A stretch of 64,000 nt of DNA from Methylomusa anaerophila. Its GTDB lineage: Bacteria; Bacillota; Negativicutes; Sporomusales; Sporomusaceae. The notes under the pieces are model-generated. The model did no database searches, was not told where the DNA came from, and saw only the letters and a list, made by a program, of their open reading frames with translations. This document shows positions 1 through 10,367 of the stretch, in pieces. Within the stretch, counting starts at the first letter, position 1; each line of letters starts with the position of its first letter. Location: positions 2,249,501-2,313,500 of the forward strand of contig NZ_AP018449.1 in assembly GCF_003966895.1 (NCBI RefSeq). The letters run 5' to 3'. The position numbers and the translations under genes are program-made.

Positions 1-81
1 AAGTTTGAAATGTGCCGGATTTGTTTCCGGGAACTCAGCTATAAAGGCGCCATTCCTGGAGTAACCAAGGCAAGCTGGTAA
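1..81 (+). CDS. rpsN: 30S ribosomal protein S14 (type Z), 3' end only
   Basis: The first 26 codons of the window read in frame 1 to a TAA at 79-81 and match the C-terminal half of zinc-type S14: CRICFRELSYKG then IPGVTKASW. S14 sits in the head of the small subunit. The visible Cys-X2-Cys is half of the zinc ribbon of the C+ paralogue; the other pair must lie upstream of the window. Its place directly before rpsH is the standard spc operon order. The gene is truncated only by the window edge. Confidence 0.93.
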   Translation, partial: KFEMCRICFRELSYKGAIPGVTKASW

Positions 82-114
82 CAGCATGAACATATAGGAA
101 GGGGGTTTCAAAAC

Positions 115-513
115 ATGGTAATGACCGATCCGATTGCCGATATGCTGACACGCATCCGCAATGCTAATTCGGTTTATCACGATAAAGTGGAAATACCGGC
201 ATCAAAAATTAAGCAGTCCATTGCCCAAATCTTAAAAGACGAAGGCTTTATCAGGGACTATGACACCTTGGGAGACGGAAAGCAGGGAATACTCCGGGTC
301 AGCCTGAAATATGGCCCGAACCGGGAAAAGGTAATTACCGGTCTCAAGCGGATCTCCAAGCCCGGTCTCAGAGTATATGCGAAGAAAGAACAAATGCCGC
401 GTGTGCTTGGCGGTCTTGGTATTGCAATCGTTTCCACATCAAAAGGTGTTATGTCCGACAAAGTCGCCCGCAAAGAAGGTTTAGGCGGCGAAGTTATTGC
501 CTACGTTTGGTAA
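115..513 (+). CDS. rpsH: 30S ribosomal protein S8
   Basis: A 132-residue protein of normal S8 length that starts [18 protein letters not shown], the hallmark S8 N-terminus, and ends with the conserved GGEVIAYVW tail. S8 binds the central domain of 16S rRNA and is the classic translational regulator of the spc operon in other bacteria. A strong GGAAGGGGG ribosome binding site lies just upstream. Starts at 115 or at the second ATG at 121 are both possible. It is followed by an unusually long 218-nt gap filled by a palindromic repeat, whereas spc genes are normally tightly packed. Confidence 0.96.
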   Translation: MVMTDPIADMLTRIRNANSVYHDKVEIPASKIKQSIAQILKDEGFIRDYDTLGDGKQGILRVSLKYGPNREKVITGLKRISKPGLRVYAKKEQMPRVLGGLGIAIVSTSKGVMSDKVARKEGLGGEVIAYVW

Positions 514-529
514 TTTTTAGATAAAAGAC

Positions 530-722
530 TGTTTAAAAGTGTTCAGATGCGTCGTTGCATACCTCTTACATTGTGCCGATCGCTTTCTCTTATAGATAAA
601 GCAGGCTTTAACAGACCGAGGCACGATGAGGATTGCGCAGCGCCGCGTACGTTGGTTGTACGCAAGCAAGCAACCGCAAGAGTAACGAAGCAGATGGGCG
701 TTTTGAAACAGGCTTTAATAGG
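530..722 (-). repeat. Palindromic intergenic repeat, divergent copy 1 (between rpsH and rplF)
   Basis: The 218-nt gap between rpsH and rplF holds a degenerate, inverted copy of the repeat family found at 2420, 32266, 33448, 34920, 38643 and 40284. Read on the minus strand it keeps the order of blocks: CCCATCTGCTTCGTTACTC, then CTTGCGG, then the central GTACAACCA-GTACG-like hairpin, then ATCCTCATCGTGCCT. Imperfect terminal inverted repeats of the AAACAGGCTTTAA / TTAAAGCCTG type can also be seen. Boundaries are approximate. Confidence 0.6.
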
Positions 723-731
723 AGGTGCAAC

Positions 732-1283
732 ATGTCTAGAATTGGCAGGAGTCCAATTACTGTTCCCGCTGGCGTTACCGTAAAGGTAGACGAAAGCAAC
801 CTGGTGACAGTTAAAGGCCCCAAAGGTGAACTTAGCCGCCAGCTCCATAAAGATATGGCTATCGAGCAGGAAGGCAACGTTATCACTATCAAACGGCCTT
901 CTGATGATAAAGAACACAGATCACTCCACGGACTGACCCGAACTTTACTGCAAAACATGGTAACAGGCGTGACAAACGGCTTTTCCAAAACCCTGGAAAT
1001 CGCAGGCGTTGGCTACCGGGCAGCAAAATCCGGCACTAAACTGGCGCTTACATTAGGTTTCTCCCACCCCTTGGAGATAGTACCGCCGAAAGGTATTACC
1101 ATCGAGGTTCCGGCGCCAAACAAAATTGTTGTGTCAGGTAGTGACAAAGAAGCGGTGGGCGAACTTGCCGCCAAAATCCGTTCCTACCGTGAACCTGAAC
1201 CGTACAAGGGCAAGGGTATCAAATATGAAGGCGAATTCATCCGCCGCAAAGTTGGTAAAGCCGGCGGTAAAGGCAAGAAGTAA
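732..1283 (+). CDS. rplF: 50S ribosomal protein L6
   Basis: L6 of 183 residues starting [17 protein letters not shown]. It has the two-fold L6 repeat and the conserved C-terminal block [26 protein letters not shown]. It binds 23S rRNA near the factor-binding site. The ATG at 732 is chosen because AGGAGGTG precedes it by seven bases and because it is the family start; the open frame continues upstream to 633 but only through the palindromic repeat. Confidence 0.97.
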   Translation: MSRIGRSPITVPAGVTVKVDESNLVTVKGPKGELSRQLHKDMAIEQEGNVITIKRPSDDKEHRSLHGLTRTLLQNMVTGVTNGFSKTLEIAGVGYRAAKSGTKLALTLGFSHPLEIVPPKGITIEVPAPNKIVVSGSDKEAVGELAAKIRSYREPEPYKGKGIKYEGEFIRRKVGKAGGKGKK

Positions 1284-1321
1284 GCCTGGCAAAGCGAATT
1301 TAGGCGAAAGGAGTGAACATC

Positions 1322-1690
1322 TTGCTGCATAAAGGAAACAGAAACGTATCACGCCAAAAGCGGCACTTAAGAGCGCGTAAAGCCCTGGCAGGTAATGCTG
1401 AACGTCCGCGGCTGAACGTATTTCGCAGTTTACAGCATATTTACGCTCAGATTATAAATGACCAGACTGGCGCAACCCTTGTAGCCGCCAATACCGTGGA
1501 GAAAGAACTTCAAGCCAAAATGGAATATGGCGGCAACATCGAAGCAGCAAAAGCGGTTGGTGAAGCAATTGCGAAACGGGCTTTGGAAAAAGGCATAACC
1601 AAGGTGGTATTCGACCGCGGCGGGTATATCTACCATGGCCGTATCGCGGCCTTGGCGGCCGCCGCCCGGGAAGCTGGTCTTGAGTTTTAA
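1322..1690 (+). CDS. rplR: 50S ribosomal protein L18
   Basis: L18 (122 residues) binds 5S rRNA in the central protuberance. Conserved blocks are [23 protein letters not shown] near the start, HIYAQIIND, and the C-terminal [23 protein letters not shown] at 1313 is in frame, but the AAAGGAG ribosome binding site at 1307-1313 overlaps it. The TTG at 1322, eight bases downstream of that site, is therefore the likely initiator, giving MLHKGNRN. It sits between rplF and rpsE as expected. Confidence 0.94.
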   Translation: MLHKGNRNVSRQKRHLRARKALAGNAERPRLNVFRSLQHIYAQIINDQTGATLVAANTVEKELQAKMEYGGNIEAAKAVGEAIAKRALEKGITKVVFDRGGYIYHGRIAALAAAAREAGLEF

Positions 1691-1707
1691 GAAAAGGAGG
1701 GAAAGTA

Positions 1708-2208
1708 ATGGCCAGAATTGATTACACCGGTCTGGATCTAAAAGAAAAAGTAGTATTTATTAACCGTGTTGCCAAAGTAGTAAAAGGCGGCCGGCGTTTC
1801 TCCTTCAGCGCCCTGGTAGTCGTCGGTGACAGCAACGGACATGTAGGCTTCGGCTTGGGCAAAGCCTCAGAGGTACCGGAAGCTATCCGTAAAGGCGTAG
1901 AAGACGCTAAGAAAAACCTTATCAACGTTCCAATCGTTGGCACCACCATTCCCCACGAAATTATCGGCATATTTGGCGCAGGCAAAGTTCTCTTAAAACC
2001 TGCTTCCGAAGGCACCGGCGTTATTGCCGGCGGTCCGGCTCGCGCCGTACTTGAACTTGCCGGTATTCACGATATCCTGACCAAATCACTCGGCTCCTCG
2101 AACGCCAACAATATGGTACGCGCTACCATCGAAGGACTAAAACAGCTTAAACGGGCTGAAGAAGTTGCAGTTCTTCGCGGCAAAACCGTTCAGGAACTGC
2201 TGGGTTAA
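1708..2208 (+). CDS. rpsE: 30S ribosomal protein S5
   Basis: S5 (166 residues) lines the mRNA entry tunnel and affects decoding fidelity. The N-terminal double-stranded RNA-binding half contains [19 protein letters not shown] and [20 protein letters not shown]. The C-terminal half contains [19 protein letters not shown] and [19 protein letters not shown]. An AAAGGAGGG site precedes the ATG. Length and order (rplR-rpsE-rpmD) are typical. Confidence 0.97.
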   Translation: MARIDYTGLDLKEKVVFINRVAKVVKGGRRFSFSALVVVGDSNGHVGFGLGKASEVPEAIRKGVEDAKKNLINVPIVGTTIPHEIIGIFGAGKVLLKPASEGTGVIAGGPARAVLELAGIHDILTKSLGSSNANNMVRATIEGLKQLKRAEEVAVLRGKTVQELLG

Positions 2209-2222
2209 GGAGGGACTTAAAA

Positions 2223-2402
2223 GTGGCAAAAGTAAAAATCACTCTGACCCGTAGCCTAATCGGCAGACCGGAGGATCAGCGCGCAACTGTGAAAGCCTTG
2301 GGACTCAAAAAAACCAATAGCTCGGTAACTCAGGAAGACACTCCGGTTATTAGAGGGATGATTCGGAAGGTAGAACACTTAGTAACAGTAGAGCCGGAAT
2401 GA
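2223..2402 (+). CDS. rpmD: 50S ribosomal protein L30
   Basis: A 59-residue protein starting at GTG 2223 ([20 protein letters not shown]) and ending [10 protein letters not shown]. It is an almost canonical bacterial L30. AAGGAGGG lies just before the start, overlapping the end of the rpsE region. It follows rpsE by 14 nt. The downstream junction is unusual: a palindromic repeat separates it from rplO. Confidence 0.95.
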   Translation: MAKVKITLTRSLIGRPEDQRATVKALGLKKTNSSVTQEDTPVIRGMIRKVEHLVTVEPE

Positions 2403-2419
2403 TTGGTCGACCTAAAGAG

Positions 2420-2545
2420 GGGAACTGATTATAAACCGTCATCTGCGTCGTTGCTTCTGCGATCCTCACTCCAGCGTACCACCAGTACGCTTGCGTTCCG
2501 GTTCTCGTCGCGCCTAGCATCTAACGATTTCTAATCAGTTCGTGG
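2420..2545 (+). repeat. Palindromic intergenic repeat, copy 2 (between rpmD and rplO)
   Basis: A 126-bp element running from GGGAACTGATTATAAACCG to CTAATCAGTTCGTGG. Its ends are imperfect inverted repeats (GAACTGATTATAAACCGTCA against the complement of the far end). Inner segments also pair (ATCTGCGTCGTTGC with a GTCGCGCCTAGCAT-type block), and a central CGTACCACCAGTACG can form a small hairpin. The whole unit can fold into one long imperfect hairpin. It lies in the middle of the ribosomal operon, so it must be transcribed with it. Confidence 0.85.
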
Positions 2546-2608
2546 TATCTGATGGCTGAGCTGAGCGGACGGGATGGATAAGATTAGAATTTAAGGAGGT
2601 GCTGTAAT

Positions 2609-3049
2609 ATGAAATTGCATGAATTGGCGCCAGCGCCTGGTTCAAAAAAAGTGCGTACTCGCATAGGCCGTGGTTTGGGTTCCGGTCTTGGCAAAACAGC
2701 CGGCAAAGGTCATAAAGGGCAAAAAGCCCGGGCTGGCGGCGGTGTACGTCCTGGTTTTGAAGGCGGCCAAAAGCCTTTATACCTGAGACTTCCCAAACGA
2801 GGCTTCTATAACAAGTTCGCGAAGGAATACGTGGAAATCAACGTCGTTCAGCTGAACCGGTTTGAGAACGGCGCGGTTGTTGACATGGAAGCTTTGGTTA
2901 AAGCCGGTGTTGTCAAGAAGGTACTTGACGGACTCAGGATCTTAGGCAACGGTGAGCTTACCAAAACTTTGCAAGTAAAAGCAAATGGCTTTACCAAGTC
3001 GGCTGTGGCGAAGATTCAAGCTGCCGGCGGCTCTGTTGAGGTGATTTAG
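2609..3049 (+). CDS. rplO: 50S ribosomal protein L15
   Basis: L15 (146 residues) is a 23S rRNA-binding late-assembly protein. The glycine-rich N-terminal extension is clear: [20 protein letters not shown], then [21 protein letters not shown]. The globular C-terminal half ends [22 protein letters not shown] precedes the ATG. The stop codon abuts the GTG start of secY, so the two are translationally close. Confidence 0.97.
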   Translation: MKLHELAPAPGSKKVRTRIGRGLGSGLGKTAGKGHKGQKARAGGGVRPGFEGGQKPLYLRLPKRGFYNKFAKEYVEINVVQLNRFENGAVVDMEALVKAGVVKKVLDGLRILGNGELTKTLQVKANGFTKSAVAKIQAAGGSVEVI

Positions 3050-4306
3050 GTGCTGTCAGAGCTGTCGAATGTATTTAAGATTACCGAACTGAGACAGAAG
3101 ATCGTATTCACCTTAATAATGTTCTTCGTATTTAGACTGGGTACCCACATTCCGGTTCCGGGTGTGAACGCCGCCGTAATTGAACAGCTATTTACCAGCG
3201 GTAATCTGTTTGGTCTCCTGGATTTGTTCTCAGGTGGCGCCTTAAGCAAGTTTTCCATATTTGCCATGAGTATTACTCCCTATATTAATGCTTCCATAAT
3301 CATGCAGCTTTTAACGATTGTGGTACCGAAATTTGAGCAGTGGGCCAAAGAAGGGGAAGAAGGTAGAAAGAAAATTACCCAAATCACCCGTTATGGCACA
3401 GTACTTCTCGGTTTTATTCAAGCAATCGGCATGGCGGTTGGACTTAATGCCGCCATCATCAGACCTGGGATTGGCTCCGTTCTTCTCATTGCTATTACCC
3501 TTACTGCGGGAACTACCTTCCTCATGTGGTTAGGTGAACAAATTACCGAAAAAGGTATCGGAAACGGTATTTCGCTTATCATCTTTGCCGGTATTGTATC
3601 CCGGCTGCCGGATGGATTATACGTCATTTACCAGTATTTTACCGCCGGTACTATCAATTTCTTTAATCTTATCTTGTTCCTTATTATTGCCATAGCGATG
3701 ATTGTATTTGTTATCGCTATTCAGCAAGGGCAGCGTAAAATTCCTGTTCAATATGCCAAACGGGTGGTTGGCCGTAAAATGTACGGTGGACACTCCACTC
3801 ATATCCCGCTCAAAGTCAATCAGGCGGGAGTTATTCCGATTATCTTTGCGTCATCTGTGCTCATGTTCCCGGTAACCATTGCCCAGTTTATTCAAGTGGA
3901 ATGGGTAAAGACCGTGGCAGGGTGGTTTGCGTGGGGAACGCCGCTACAGACTACATTGTATGCGCTTCTCATCATCTTCTTTACGTACTTCTACACTGCG
4001 GTTACCATGAACATATCAGATATGGCAGAGAATATGAAAAAACACGGCGGTTTCATACCAGGTTTGCGGCCCGGTAAACCAACCGCCGATTATTTAGACC
4101 GCGTGATGACCCGAATTACCTTGGCTGGGTCAATCTTTCTGGCCATAATAGCCATACTGCCGAATTTTGTCGCCGCGGCAACGAATATCCAAGGGGTTTA
4201 TTTCGGTGGTACTGCCCTGCTGATTGTAGTAGGGGTAGCCCTTGACACCATGAAACAAATTGAAGCGCACGTTCTTATGCGTCATTACCAGGGCTTCATG
4301 AAATAA
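3050..4306 (+). CDS. secY: Preprotein translocase subunit SecY
   Basis: The 418-residue protein has about ten hydrophobic segments, the normal size and topology of the SecYEG pore subunit in the cytoplasmic membrane. Family landmarks include FRLGTHIPVPGVN near TM1, SIFAMSITPYINASIIMQLL in the TM2a/TM2b plug region, and GIGNGISLIIFAGI. The cytoplasmic loop motif GQRKIPVQYAKR and the C-terminal LMRHYQGF are also present. The start is a GTG immediately after the rplO stop. The ribosome binding site (GAGGTG) lies inside the end of rplO. Confidence 0.97.
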   Translation: MLSELSNVFKITELRQKIVFTLIMFFVFRLGTHIPVPGVNAAVIEQLFTSGNLFGLLDLFSGGALSKFSIFAMSITPYINASIIMQLLTIVVPKFEQWAKEGEEGRKKITQITRYGTVLLGFIQAIGMAVGLNAAIIRPGIGSVLLIAITLTAGTTFLMWLGEQITEKGIGNGISLIIFAGIVSRLPDGLYVIYQYFTAGTINFFNLILFLIIAIAMIVFVIAIQQGQRKIPVQYAKRVVGRKMYGGHSTHIPLKVNQAGVIPIIFASSVLMFPVTIAQFIQVEWVKTVAGWFAWGTPLQTTLYALLIIFFTYFYTAVTMNISDMAENMKKHGGFIPGLRPGKPTADYLDRVMTRITLAGSIFLAIIAILPNFVAAATNIQGVYFGGTALLIVVGVALDTMKQIEAHVLMRHYQGFMK

Positions 4307-5715
<1,409 letters not shown>

Positions 5716-5739
5716 TATTTATTTAGGAGGAGACGATTT

Positions 5740-6027
5740 GTGTCAGCCGGGAACATCGTAGTGGGAGAGCTTGTGATATCATCGGCTGGACGAGATCAAG
5801 GGCATCTCTACGTTGTGATAGGAAGACATAAAGAGCGGGACCTCCTGTTAGCTGACGGACGTGGTCGCAGCATTGGGAATCCTAAGAAAAAAAATGTAAA
5901 ACACATAAAAAAATTCAATTCTGCTATTGCTGACAGAGTGGCGGAAAGAATTGCCACAGGACAAAAAGTGACTGACGAAGACATCCGCCAAGCTCTTGCG
6001 CTAATGTATAAACCGGATAATCTGTGA
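5740..6027 (+). CDS. KOW-domain RNA-binding protein (L14e-like), function unassigned
   Basis: A 95-residue basic protein starting at GTG 5740, nine bases after AGGAGG. The first half (GELVISSAGRDQGHLYVVIG through LADGRGRSIGNPKKKNVKHI) looks like a KOW/SH3-like RNA-binding fold, as in the ribosomal L14E/L6E/L27E group. The rest is helical (DRVAERIATGQKVTDEDIRQALALM). A similar small gene lies between map and infA in many Firmicutes, which suggests a role in ribosome function or assembly. No specific role can be stated from sequence. Confidence 0.85.
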   Translation: MSAGNIVVGELVISSAGRDQGHLYVVIGRHKERDLLLADGRGRSIGNPKKKNVKHIKKFNSAIADRVAERIATGQKVTDEDIRQALALMYKPDNL

Positions 6028-6052
6028 GAAGCGGACGAGGAGGGATTAACTC

Positions 6053-6271
6053 ATGTCCAAACAAGATGTAATCGAGATGGAAGGCACTGTGGTTGAGGCG
6101 CTGCCCAACGCCATGTTCCAAGTAAAATTGGAAAACGGACATGTGGTACTGGCCCATGTTTCCGGCAAGATTCGCATGAATTTTATACGAATACTACCGG
6201 GAGACAGAGTCACCATTGAACTTACCCCTTATGATTTAAAGCGCGGCCGGATTACCTATCGATTCAAATAG
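6053..6271 (+). CDS. infA: Translation initiation factor IF-1
   Basis: A 72-residue single S1/OB-fold protein. It starts [30 protein letters not shown] and ends [16 protein letters not shown], the canonical IF-1 sequence. It occupies the ribosomal A site during initiation. GAGGAGGGA precedes the ATG. It is followed by a 109-nt spacer before rpmJ. Confidence 0.98.
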   Translation: MSKQDVIEMEGTVVEALPNAMFQVKLENGHVVLAHVSGKIRMNFIRILPGDRVTIELTPYDLKRGRITYRFK

Positions 6272-6380
6272 CAGCGGGTTCGTGGGCCTGCAATTGTTCG
6301 TTAATCCGGCGGTATACAGCCCGCAGGGCAAACGGACCAGCGAACAGCCAGTACACGATACACGATAAGGAGGTTCAATA

Positions 6381-6494
6381 ATGAAAGTAAAACCGTCGGT
6401 TAAACCTATTTGCGAAAAATGCAAGATAATTAAACGTCATGGCCGAGTAATGGTGATTTGCGAGAATCCCAAACATAAGCAAAAGCAAGGATAA
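6381..6494 (+). CDS. rpmJ: 50S ribosomal protein L36 (zinc form)
   Basis: A 37-residue protein: [20 protein letters not shown], followed by [17 protein letters not shown]. Cys11, Cys14, Cys27 and His32 form the C+ zinc ribbon. AAGGAGG lies nine bases upstream of the ATG. It stands between infA and rpsM, the expected place at the start of the alpha operon segment. Confidence 0.96.
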   Translation: MKVKPSVKPICEKCKIIKRHGRVMVICENPKHKQKQG

Positions 6495-6524
6495 ACGATA
6501 AAGGAGACAGGGGGTGGATGACGA

Positions 6525-6896
6525 ATGGCACGTATTGCTGGTGTAGACTTACCACGTGATAAACGTATTGAAATTGCTTTGACATACATCTTTGGCATCG
6601 GACTAACATTATCAAAAGAAATTCTTCGCAATACAGGAATTAATCCGGATACCCGGACCCGGGATTTAACTGAGGAAGAAGTTTCTAAGCTGCGTGAGAA
6701 TATTGACAAGAACTATCGGGTAGAGGGCGATCTCCGCCGGGAAGAACAACTCAACATCAAGCGCCTTATCGAGATTGGTTCGTATCGGGGCAAGAGGCAC
6801 CGTATGGGTCTGCCGGTGCGTGGTCAGCGCAGCAAGACCAATGCTCGTACCCGCAAAGGTCCGAAAAAGACTGTTGGCGCCAAAAAGAAGAAATAG
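6525..6896 (+). CDS. rpsM: 30S ribosomal protein S13
   Basis: S13 (123 residues) lies in the 30S head and touches the P-site tRNA. It starts [22 protein letters not shown] and contains the helix-two-turn-helix. The conserved basic tail reads [22 protein letters not shown], then [14 protein letters not shown]. The ATG at 6525 follows a GGGGGTGG stretch. Length and order are typical. Confidence 0.97.
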   Translation: MARIAGVDLPRDKRIEIALTYIFGIGLTLSKEILRNTGINPDTRTRDLTEEEVSKLRENIDKNYRVEGDLRREEQLNIKRLIEIGSYRGKRHRMGLPVRGQRSKTNARTRKGPKKTVGAKKKK

Positions 6897-6914
6897 TAAG
6901 GGAGGGATCAAAGC

Positions 6915-7307
6915 TTGGCTACTAAGAAAGTTGTCAGACCTAAACGTAAAGAACGTAAAAATATCGAACACGGTGTGGCTCATATCCGCTCTACTTTCAA
7001 TAATACCATCGTAACCATTACCGACACCAGGGGAAATGCCCTCTCCTGGGCCAGCGCCGGCGGGCTTGGCTTCCGGGGTTCCCGTAAAAGCACGCCTTTT
7101 GCCGCCCAAATGGCGGCGGAAACCGCTGCCAAAGCAGCAATGGAGCATGGCTTGAAACAAGTGGAGGTATTTGTAAAAGGACCTGGTGCCGGCCGGGAAG
7201 CCGCCATCCGTTCACTGCAGGCAGCAGGCCTGGAAGTAAATATGATTAAAGACGTAACACCCATTCCTCATAATGGTTGCCGTCCGCCAAAAAGAAGAAG
7301 AGTATAG
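6915..7307 (+). CDS. rpsK: 30S ribosomal protein S11
   Basis: S11 (130 residues) forms part of the platform near the E site. The start is a TTG at 6915 preceded by GGGAGGGATC ([15 protein letters not shown]). Family blocks are [46 protein letters not shown] and the invariant C-terminus [18 protein letters not shown]. Confidence 0.97.
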   Translation: MATKKVVRPKRKERKNIEHGVAHIRSTFNNTIVTITDTRGNALSWASAGGLGFRGSRKSTPFAAQMAAETAAKAAMEHGLKQVEVFVKGPGAGREAAIRSLQAAGLEVNMIKDVTPIPHNGCRPPKRRRV

Positions 7308-7331
7308 GGCTATGGGAGGTGTTTGATAAGA

Positions 7332-7964
7332 ATGGCAAAGTATACAGGTCCTGTTTGTAGATTATGCCGCCGGGAAGGCGCGAAATTATATCTTAAAGGC
7401 GACAGATGTTATAGTGATAAATGCTCCTTCACCGATCGCGGTTTTGCACCGGGACAACATGGTGCAACCCAAACCCGGAAGAAAGTTTCCGAATACGGCA
7501 TTCAGCTCCGGGAGAAACAAAAAACCCGCCGGGTTTACGGTATACTGGAGCGGCAATTCCGGTCTTACTTTGATAAAGCTGAACGTCAAAAAGGCATTAC
7601 CGGTGAAAATCTGCTCATTCTCTTGGAAAGAAGACTGGATAACGTTGTTTATCGCCTGGGGCTGGCTGAAAGCCGCAATCAGGCCCGGCAACTGGTCCGT
7701 CACGGCCATTTCACTGTTAACGGCCACCGGGTAAACATTCCGTCTTACCTCGTTAAAGTTGGCGATGTAGTGGCTGTTAAAGAAGGCAGCAAGGAGTCGC
7801 CGCTTGTTAAATCCGTTGCTGAGGCGCTGAGCCGAAAAACAGCTCCGGCTTGGCTGGAAGTTTCGGCTGACGACCTTAACGGCAAGATTGTACGCTACCC
7901 CACCCGGGAGGAAATTGATATTCCTATCCAGGAGCATTTGATTGTAGAATTGTATTCAAGATAA
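7332..7964 (+). CDS. rpsD: 30S ribosomal protein S4 (zinc form)
   Basis: S4 (210 residues) is a primary 16S binder and, in many bacteria, the repressor of the alpha operon. Four N-terminal cysteines (CRLC, then CYSDKC) indicate a zinc-binding N-terminus. The S4 RNA-binding domain ([20 protein letters not shown] then [11 protein letters not shown]) sits at about residues 94-125. An in-frame TTG at 7323 is too close to the GGGAGGTG site, so the ATG at 7332, ten bases after it, is taken as the start. Confidence 0.97.
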   Translation: MAKYTGPVCRLCRREGAKLYLKGDRCYSDKCSFTDRGFAPGQHGATQTRKKVSEYGIQLREKQKTRRVYGILERQFRSYFDKAERQKGITGENLLILLERRLDNVVYRLGLAESRNQARQLVRHGHFTVNGHRVNIPSYLVKVGDVVAVKEGSKESPLVKSVAEALSRKTAPAWLEVSADDLNGKIVRYPTREEIDIPIQEHLIVELYSR

Positions 7965-8030
7965 GCTGCCCCTCAATCGCGGCAATGGCGTTAACTGTAA
8001 GTTTACGCAAACTGAGGAGGGTTTTTCCGG

Positions 8031-8990
8031 ATGATTGAAATCGAAAAACCGAAGATCGAAATAGTAGAAATAAGTGACGACAATCGTTATGGCAAATTTG
8101 TGTGGGAACCGTTGGATAGAGGATTTGGCATCACTTTGGGCAACAGCCTCCGGCGGGTACTTTTATCCTCATTGCCGGGTGCTGCCGTCACGAGTGTCAA
8201 AATTGAGGGTGTGCTACACGAATTTTCTACTATACCTGATGTTCGGGAGGACGTCACCGACATTATTTTGAACCTTAAAGAACTGTGTCTAAAAACTTAC
8301 ACTGACGAACCTAAGGTGCTCAGGATCGAAGTAGAAGGAGACGCGGAAGTCAAAGCAGAGGATATTATTACCGATCCTGATGTGGAAATTCTAAACCCGG
8401 AACTTCACATTGCAACTATCGGGCAAGGTGGAAGATTATTTATGGAGCTTTATGTCGAGCGAGGCAAAGGTTATGTGCCTGCCGACAAAAACAAGAAATC
8501 CGACCATGTAATCGGGGTCATCCCGGTTGATTCCATCTTTTCTCCTATCGTTCGTGTGAACTACAACATCACAGATACCCGTGTAGGTAATGTAACCAAC
8601 TATGACAAACTGACTTTGGAAGTATGGACTGATGGCAGTATGCGTCCCGAGGAAGCGGTCAGCAAAGCCGCCGGTATCATGGTGTCGCACTTGAAGATGT
8701 TTCAAAATATTGCCGGCGAACCGCCCGAAGAGGATGCGGAGCAAGGAAATATTTCCGAAGAGCCGGCCGAGGGCAAGAATCGCACAATGGAAATGACCAT
8801 TGAAGATCTTGATCTCTCGGTACGTTCCTATAATTGCTTAAAACGAGCAGGTATCAATACAGTGGCTGAGCTTGTGCAAAAGTCGGAGGAAGACATGATG
8901 AAAGTTCGCAACTTGGGGCGCAAGTCACTGGAAGAAGTTAAGAAAAAGCTCATTGAAATGGGGCTTGCATTAGCTGAAACTGAAGAGTAA
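8031..8990 (+). CDS. rpoA: RNA polymerase subunit alpha
   Basis: The 319-residue alpha subunit scaffolds polymerase assembly and contacts promoter UP elements and activators. The N-terminal domain (about 1-230) contains [19 protein letters not shown]. An acidic linker ([20 protein letters not shown]) leads to the C-terminal domain with the helix-hairpin-helix region ([20 protein letters not shown] then [15 protein letters not shown]). TGAGGAGGG precedes the ATG. Confidence 0.98.
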   Translation: MIEIEKPKIEIVEISDDNRYGKFVWEPLDRGFGITLGNSLRRVLLSSLPGAAVTSVKIEGVLHEFSTIPDVREDVTDIILNLKELCLKTYTDEPKVLRIEVEGDAEVKAEDIITDPDVEILNPELHIATIGQGGRLFMELYVERGKGYVPADKNKKSDHVIGVIPVDSIFSPIVRVNYNITDTRVGNVTNYDKLTLEVWTDGSMRPEEAVSKAAGIMVSHLKMFQNIAGEPPEEDAEQGNISEEPAEGKNRTMEMTIEDLDLSVRSYNCLKRAGINTVAELVQKSEEDMMKVRNLGRKSLEEVKKKLIEMGLALAETEE

Positions 8991-9002
8991 GGGGAGGGAA
9001 GA

Positions 9003-9344
9003 GTGTTGTTCTATAGAAAGTTAGGACGGGACACAAGCGCTCGCAGAGCGCTGTTTCGCAGTATTTTGACTTCCTTCTTTGCATACGAGCGTATTGAAAC
9101 AACCGAAGCCAAAGCCAAGGAACTCAGCGGCCTTGCCGACAGAATGATTACTTTGGCCAAACGAGGCGACTTGCATGCACGTCGCCAAGTGTTATCATAC
9201 CTCATGGACGAAGAAGTTGTTAAAAAGCTTTTTGAACAAATTGCACCGAAATATACCGACCGTCAAGGCGGTTATACCCGGATTATGAAACTTGGTCCGC
9301 GGCGGGGCGATGCCGCACCGATGGCGATTATTGAACTGGTTTAG
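9003..9344 (+). CDS. rplQ: 50S ribosomal protein L17
   Basis: L17 (113 residues, the short bacterial form) starts at GTG 9003 ([20 protein letters not shown]) and ends [23 protein letters not shown]. It lies 12 nt after rpoA and is followed by a strong terminator, so it ends the long ribosomal transcription unit. Confidence 0.97.
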   Translation: MLFYRKLGRDTSARRALFRSILTSFFAYERIETTEAKAKELSGLADRMITLAKRGDLHARRQVLSYLMDEEVVKKLFEQIAPKYTDRQGGYTRIMKLGPRRGDAAPMAIIELV

Positions 9345-9356
9345 TAACTTGAAATA

Positions 9357-9380
9357 GGCGACCTGAGAGGTCGCCTTTCT
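9357..9380 (+). terminator. Rho-independent terminator after rplQ
   Basis: GGCGACCT and AGGTCGCC form an eight-base-pair perfect stem with a three-base loop, followed by TTTCT. It directly follows rplQ and probably ends the spc/alpha transcript. Confidence 0.85.
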
Positions 9381-9410
9381 GGCAGTAACAGATTTATAGA
9401 ATTAAACGAT

Positions 9411-9513
9411 TTAAACACAGAGGCGCAGAGAACACGGAGGAGCACAGAGGAAAAGCACAAACCATATAACCCTCTGCGTCCCTCCGTGCCCTCTGTGCCT
9501 CAGCGCGGTTAAA
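9411..9513 (+). repeat. Imperfect palindrome built on CACAGAGG/CCTCTGTG motifs
   Basis: The left half (AACACAGAGGCGCAGAG, ACGGAGGAGCACAGAGG) is complementary in order to the right half (CCTCTGCGTCCCTCCGTG, CCCTCTGTGCCTCAGCG). The arms are roughly 40 bp with about 18 bp between them. Sequences of this CACAGAGG/CACGGAGG style are scattered through unrelated bacterial genomes, though I cannot check copy number here. It fills the gap between the rplQ terminator and ecfA1. Confidence 0.75.
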
Positions 9514-9533
9514 AAAGGGGTGTAAGCCTCGTT

Positions 9534-10367
9534 ATGGGAGAAATCATTAAAATTGAAAACTTGTGCCACACCTACACCGGTTATGAAGGCCGGGAGGTGC
9601 CGGCGCTTGCCGATATAAGCCTTTCCATTGCCAAAGGTGAGTTTGCGGCGATTATCGGGACCAATGGGTCTGGTAAATCGACGCTGGCTAAACATCTGAA
9701 TGCTTTATTATTGCCTACTGGCGGCAGGTGCCTGGTAGATGGCATGGACACTGCCGATAACGATAAGCTTTGGTCCATACGGCAAATGGTTGGTATGGTG
9801 TTTCAGAATCCGGATAACCAGATTGTTGCCGCCGTTGTGGAAGAAGATGTTGCATTTGGTCCGGAAAACTTAGGAATCATACCGTCTGAGATCGTGAAAC
9901 GAGTCAGCGATGCCCTTAGGGCCGTAGGCATGGAAGAATACCGGCAGCACGGACCCCATTTATTGTCCGGCGGCCAGAAGCAACGAGTAGCCATTGCCGG
10001 CGTGCTGGCCATGCGGCCGGAATGTCTGGTACTGGATGAACCAACGGCCATGCTGGACCCGCAGGGACGGAAGGAAGTTCTGGAAACAGTTCACAAACTG
10101 AATAAAAAAGAAGGCATCACCGTAATATATATTACTCATTTCATGGAAGAAGCGGTTACCGCCGACCGGGTGATTGTGATGGAGGCAGGCAGGATTGTCG
10201 ATCAAGGCCCGCCTGCCGTTATTTTCAGCAATGTAAAAAAACTGAAAGACATTGGCCTTGATGTTCCCGTTGCGGCTGAAGTCAGTCAGCTGTTGCGCCA
10301 GGCAGGAGTTCCTTTGCCTGACAACCTGACTACCGACGACGAACTGGTGGTGGCTTTATGTCCATAG
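9534..10367 (+). CDS. ecfA1: Energy-coupling factor transporter ATPase A1
   Basis: ABC ATPase of the group II ECF vitamin/metal uptake module; with EcfA2 and EcfT it powers interchangeable substrate-binding S proteins. Walker A is GTNGSGKST, the signature is [13 protein letters not shown], Walker B is [12 protein letters not shown] and the switch His is in YITHFMEEA. Its length of 277 residues is normal. It overlaps ecfA2 by ten bases. The position between rplQ and truA is a well-known Firmicutes arrangement. Confidence 0.95.
   Translation: MGEIIKIENLCHTYTGYEGREVPALADISLSIAKGEFAAIIGTNGSGKSTLAKHLNALLLPTGGRCLVDGMDTADNDKLWSIRQMVGMVFQNPDNQIVAAVVEEDVAFGPENLGIIPSEIVKRVSDALRAVGMEEYRQHGPHLLSGGQKQRVAIAGVLAMRPECLVLDEPTAMLDPQGRKEVLETVHKLNKKEGITVIYITHFMEEAVTADRVIVMEAGRIVDQGPPAVIFSNVKKLKDIGLDVPVAAEVSQLLRQAGVPLPDNLTTDDELVVALCP

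Noticed and set aside
633..731. 33-residue N-terminal extension of L6
   Set aside because: Encoded by the intergenic repeat; the family start and ribosome binding site are at 732.
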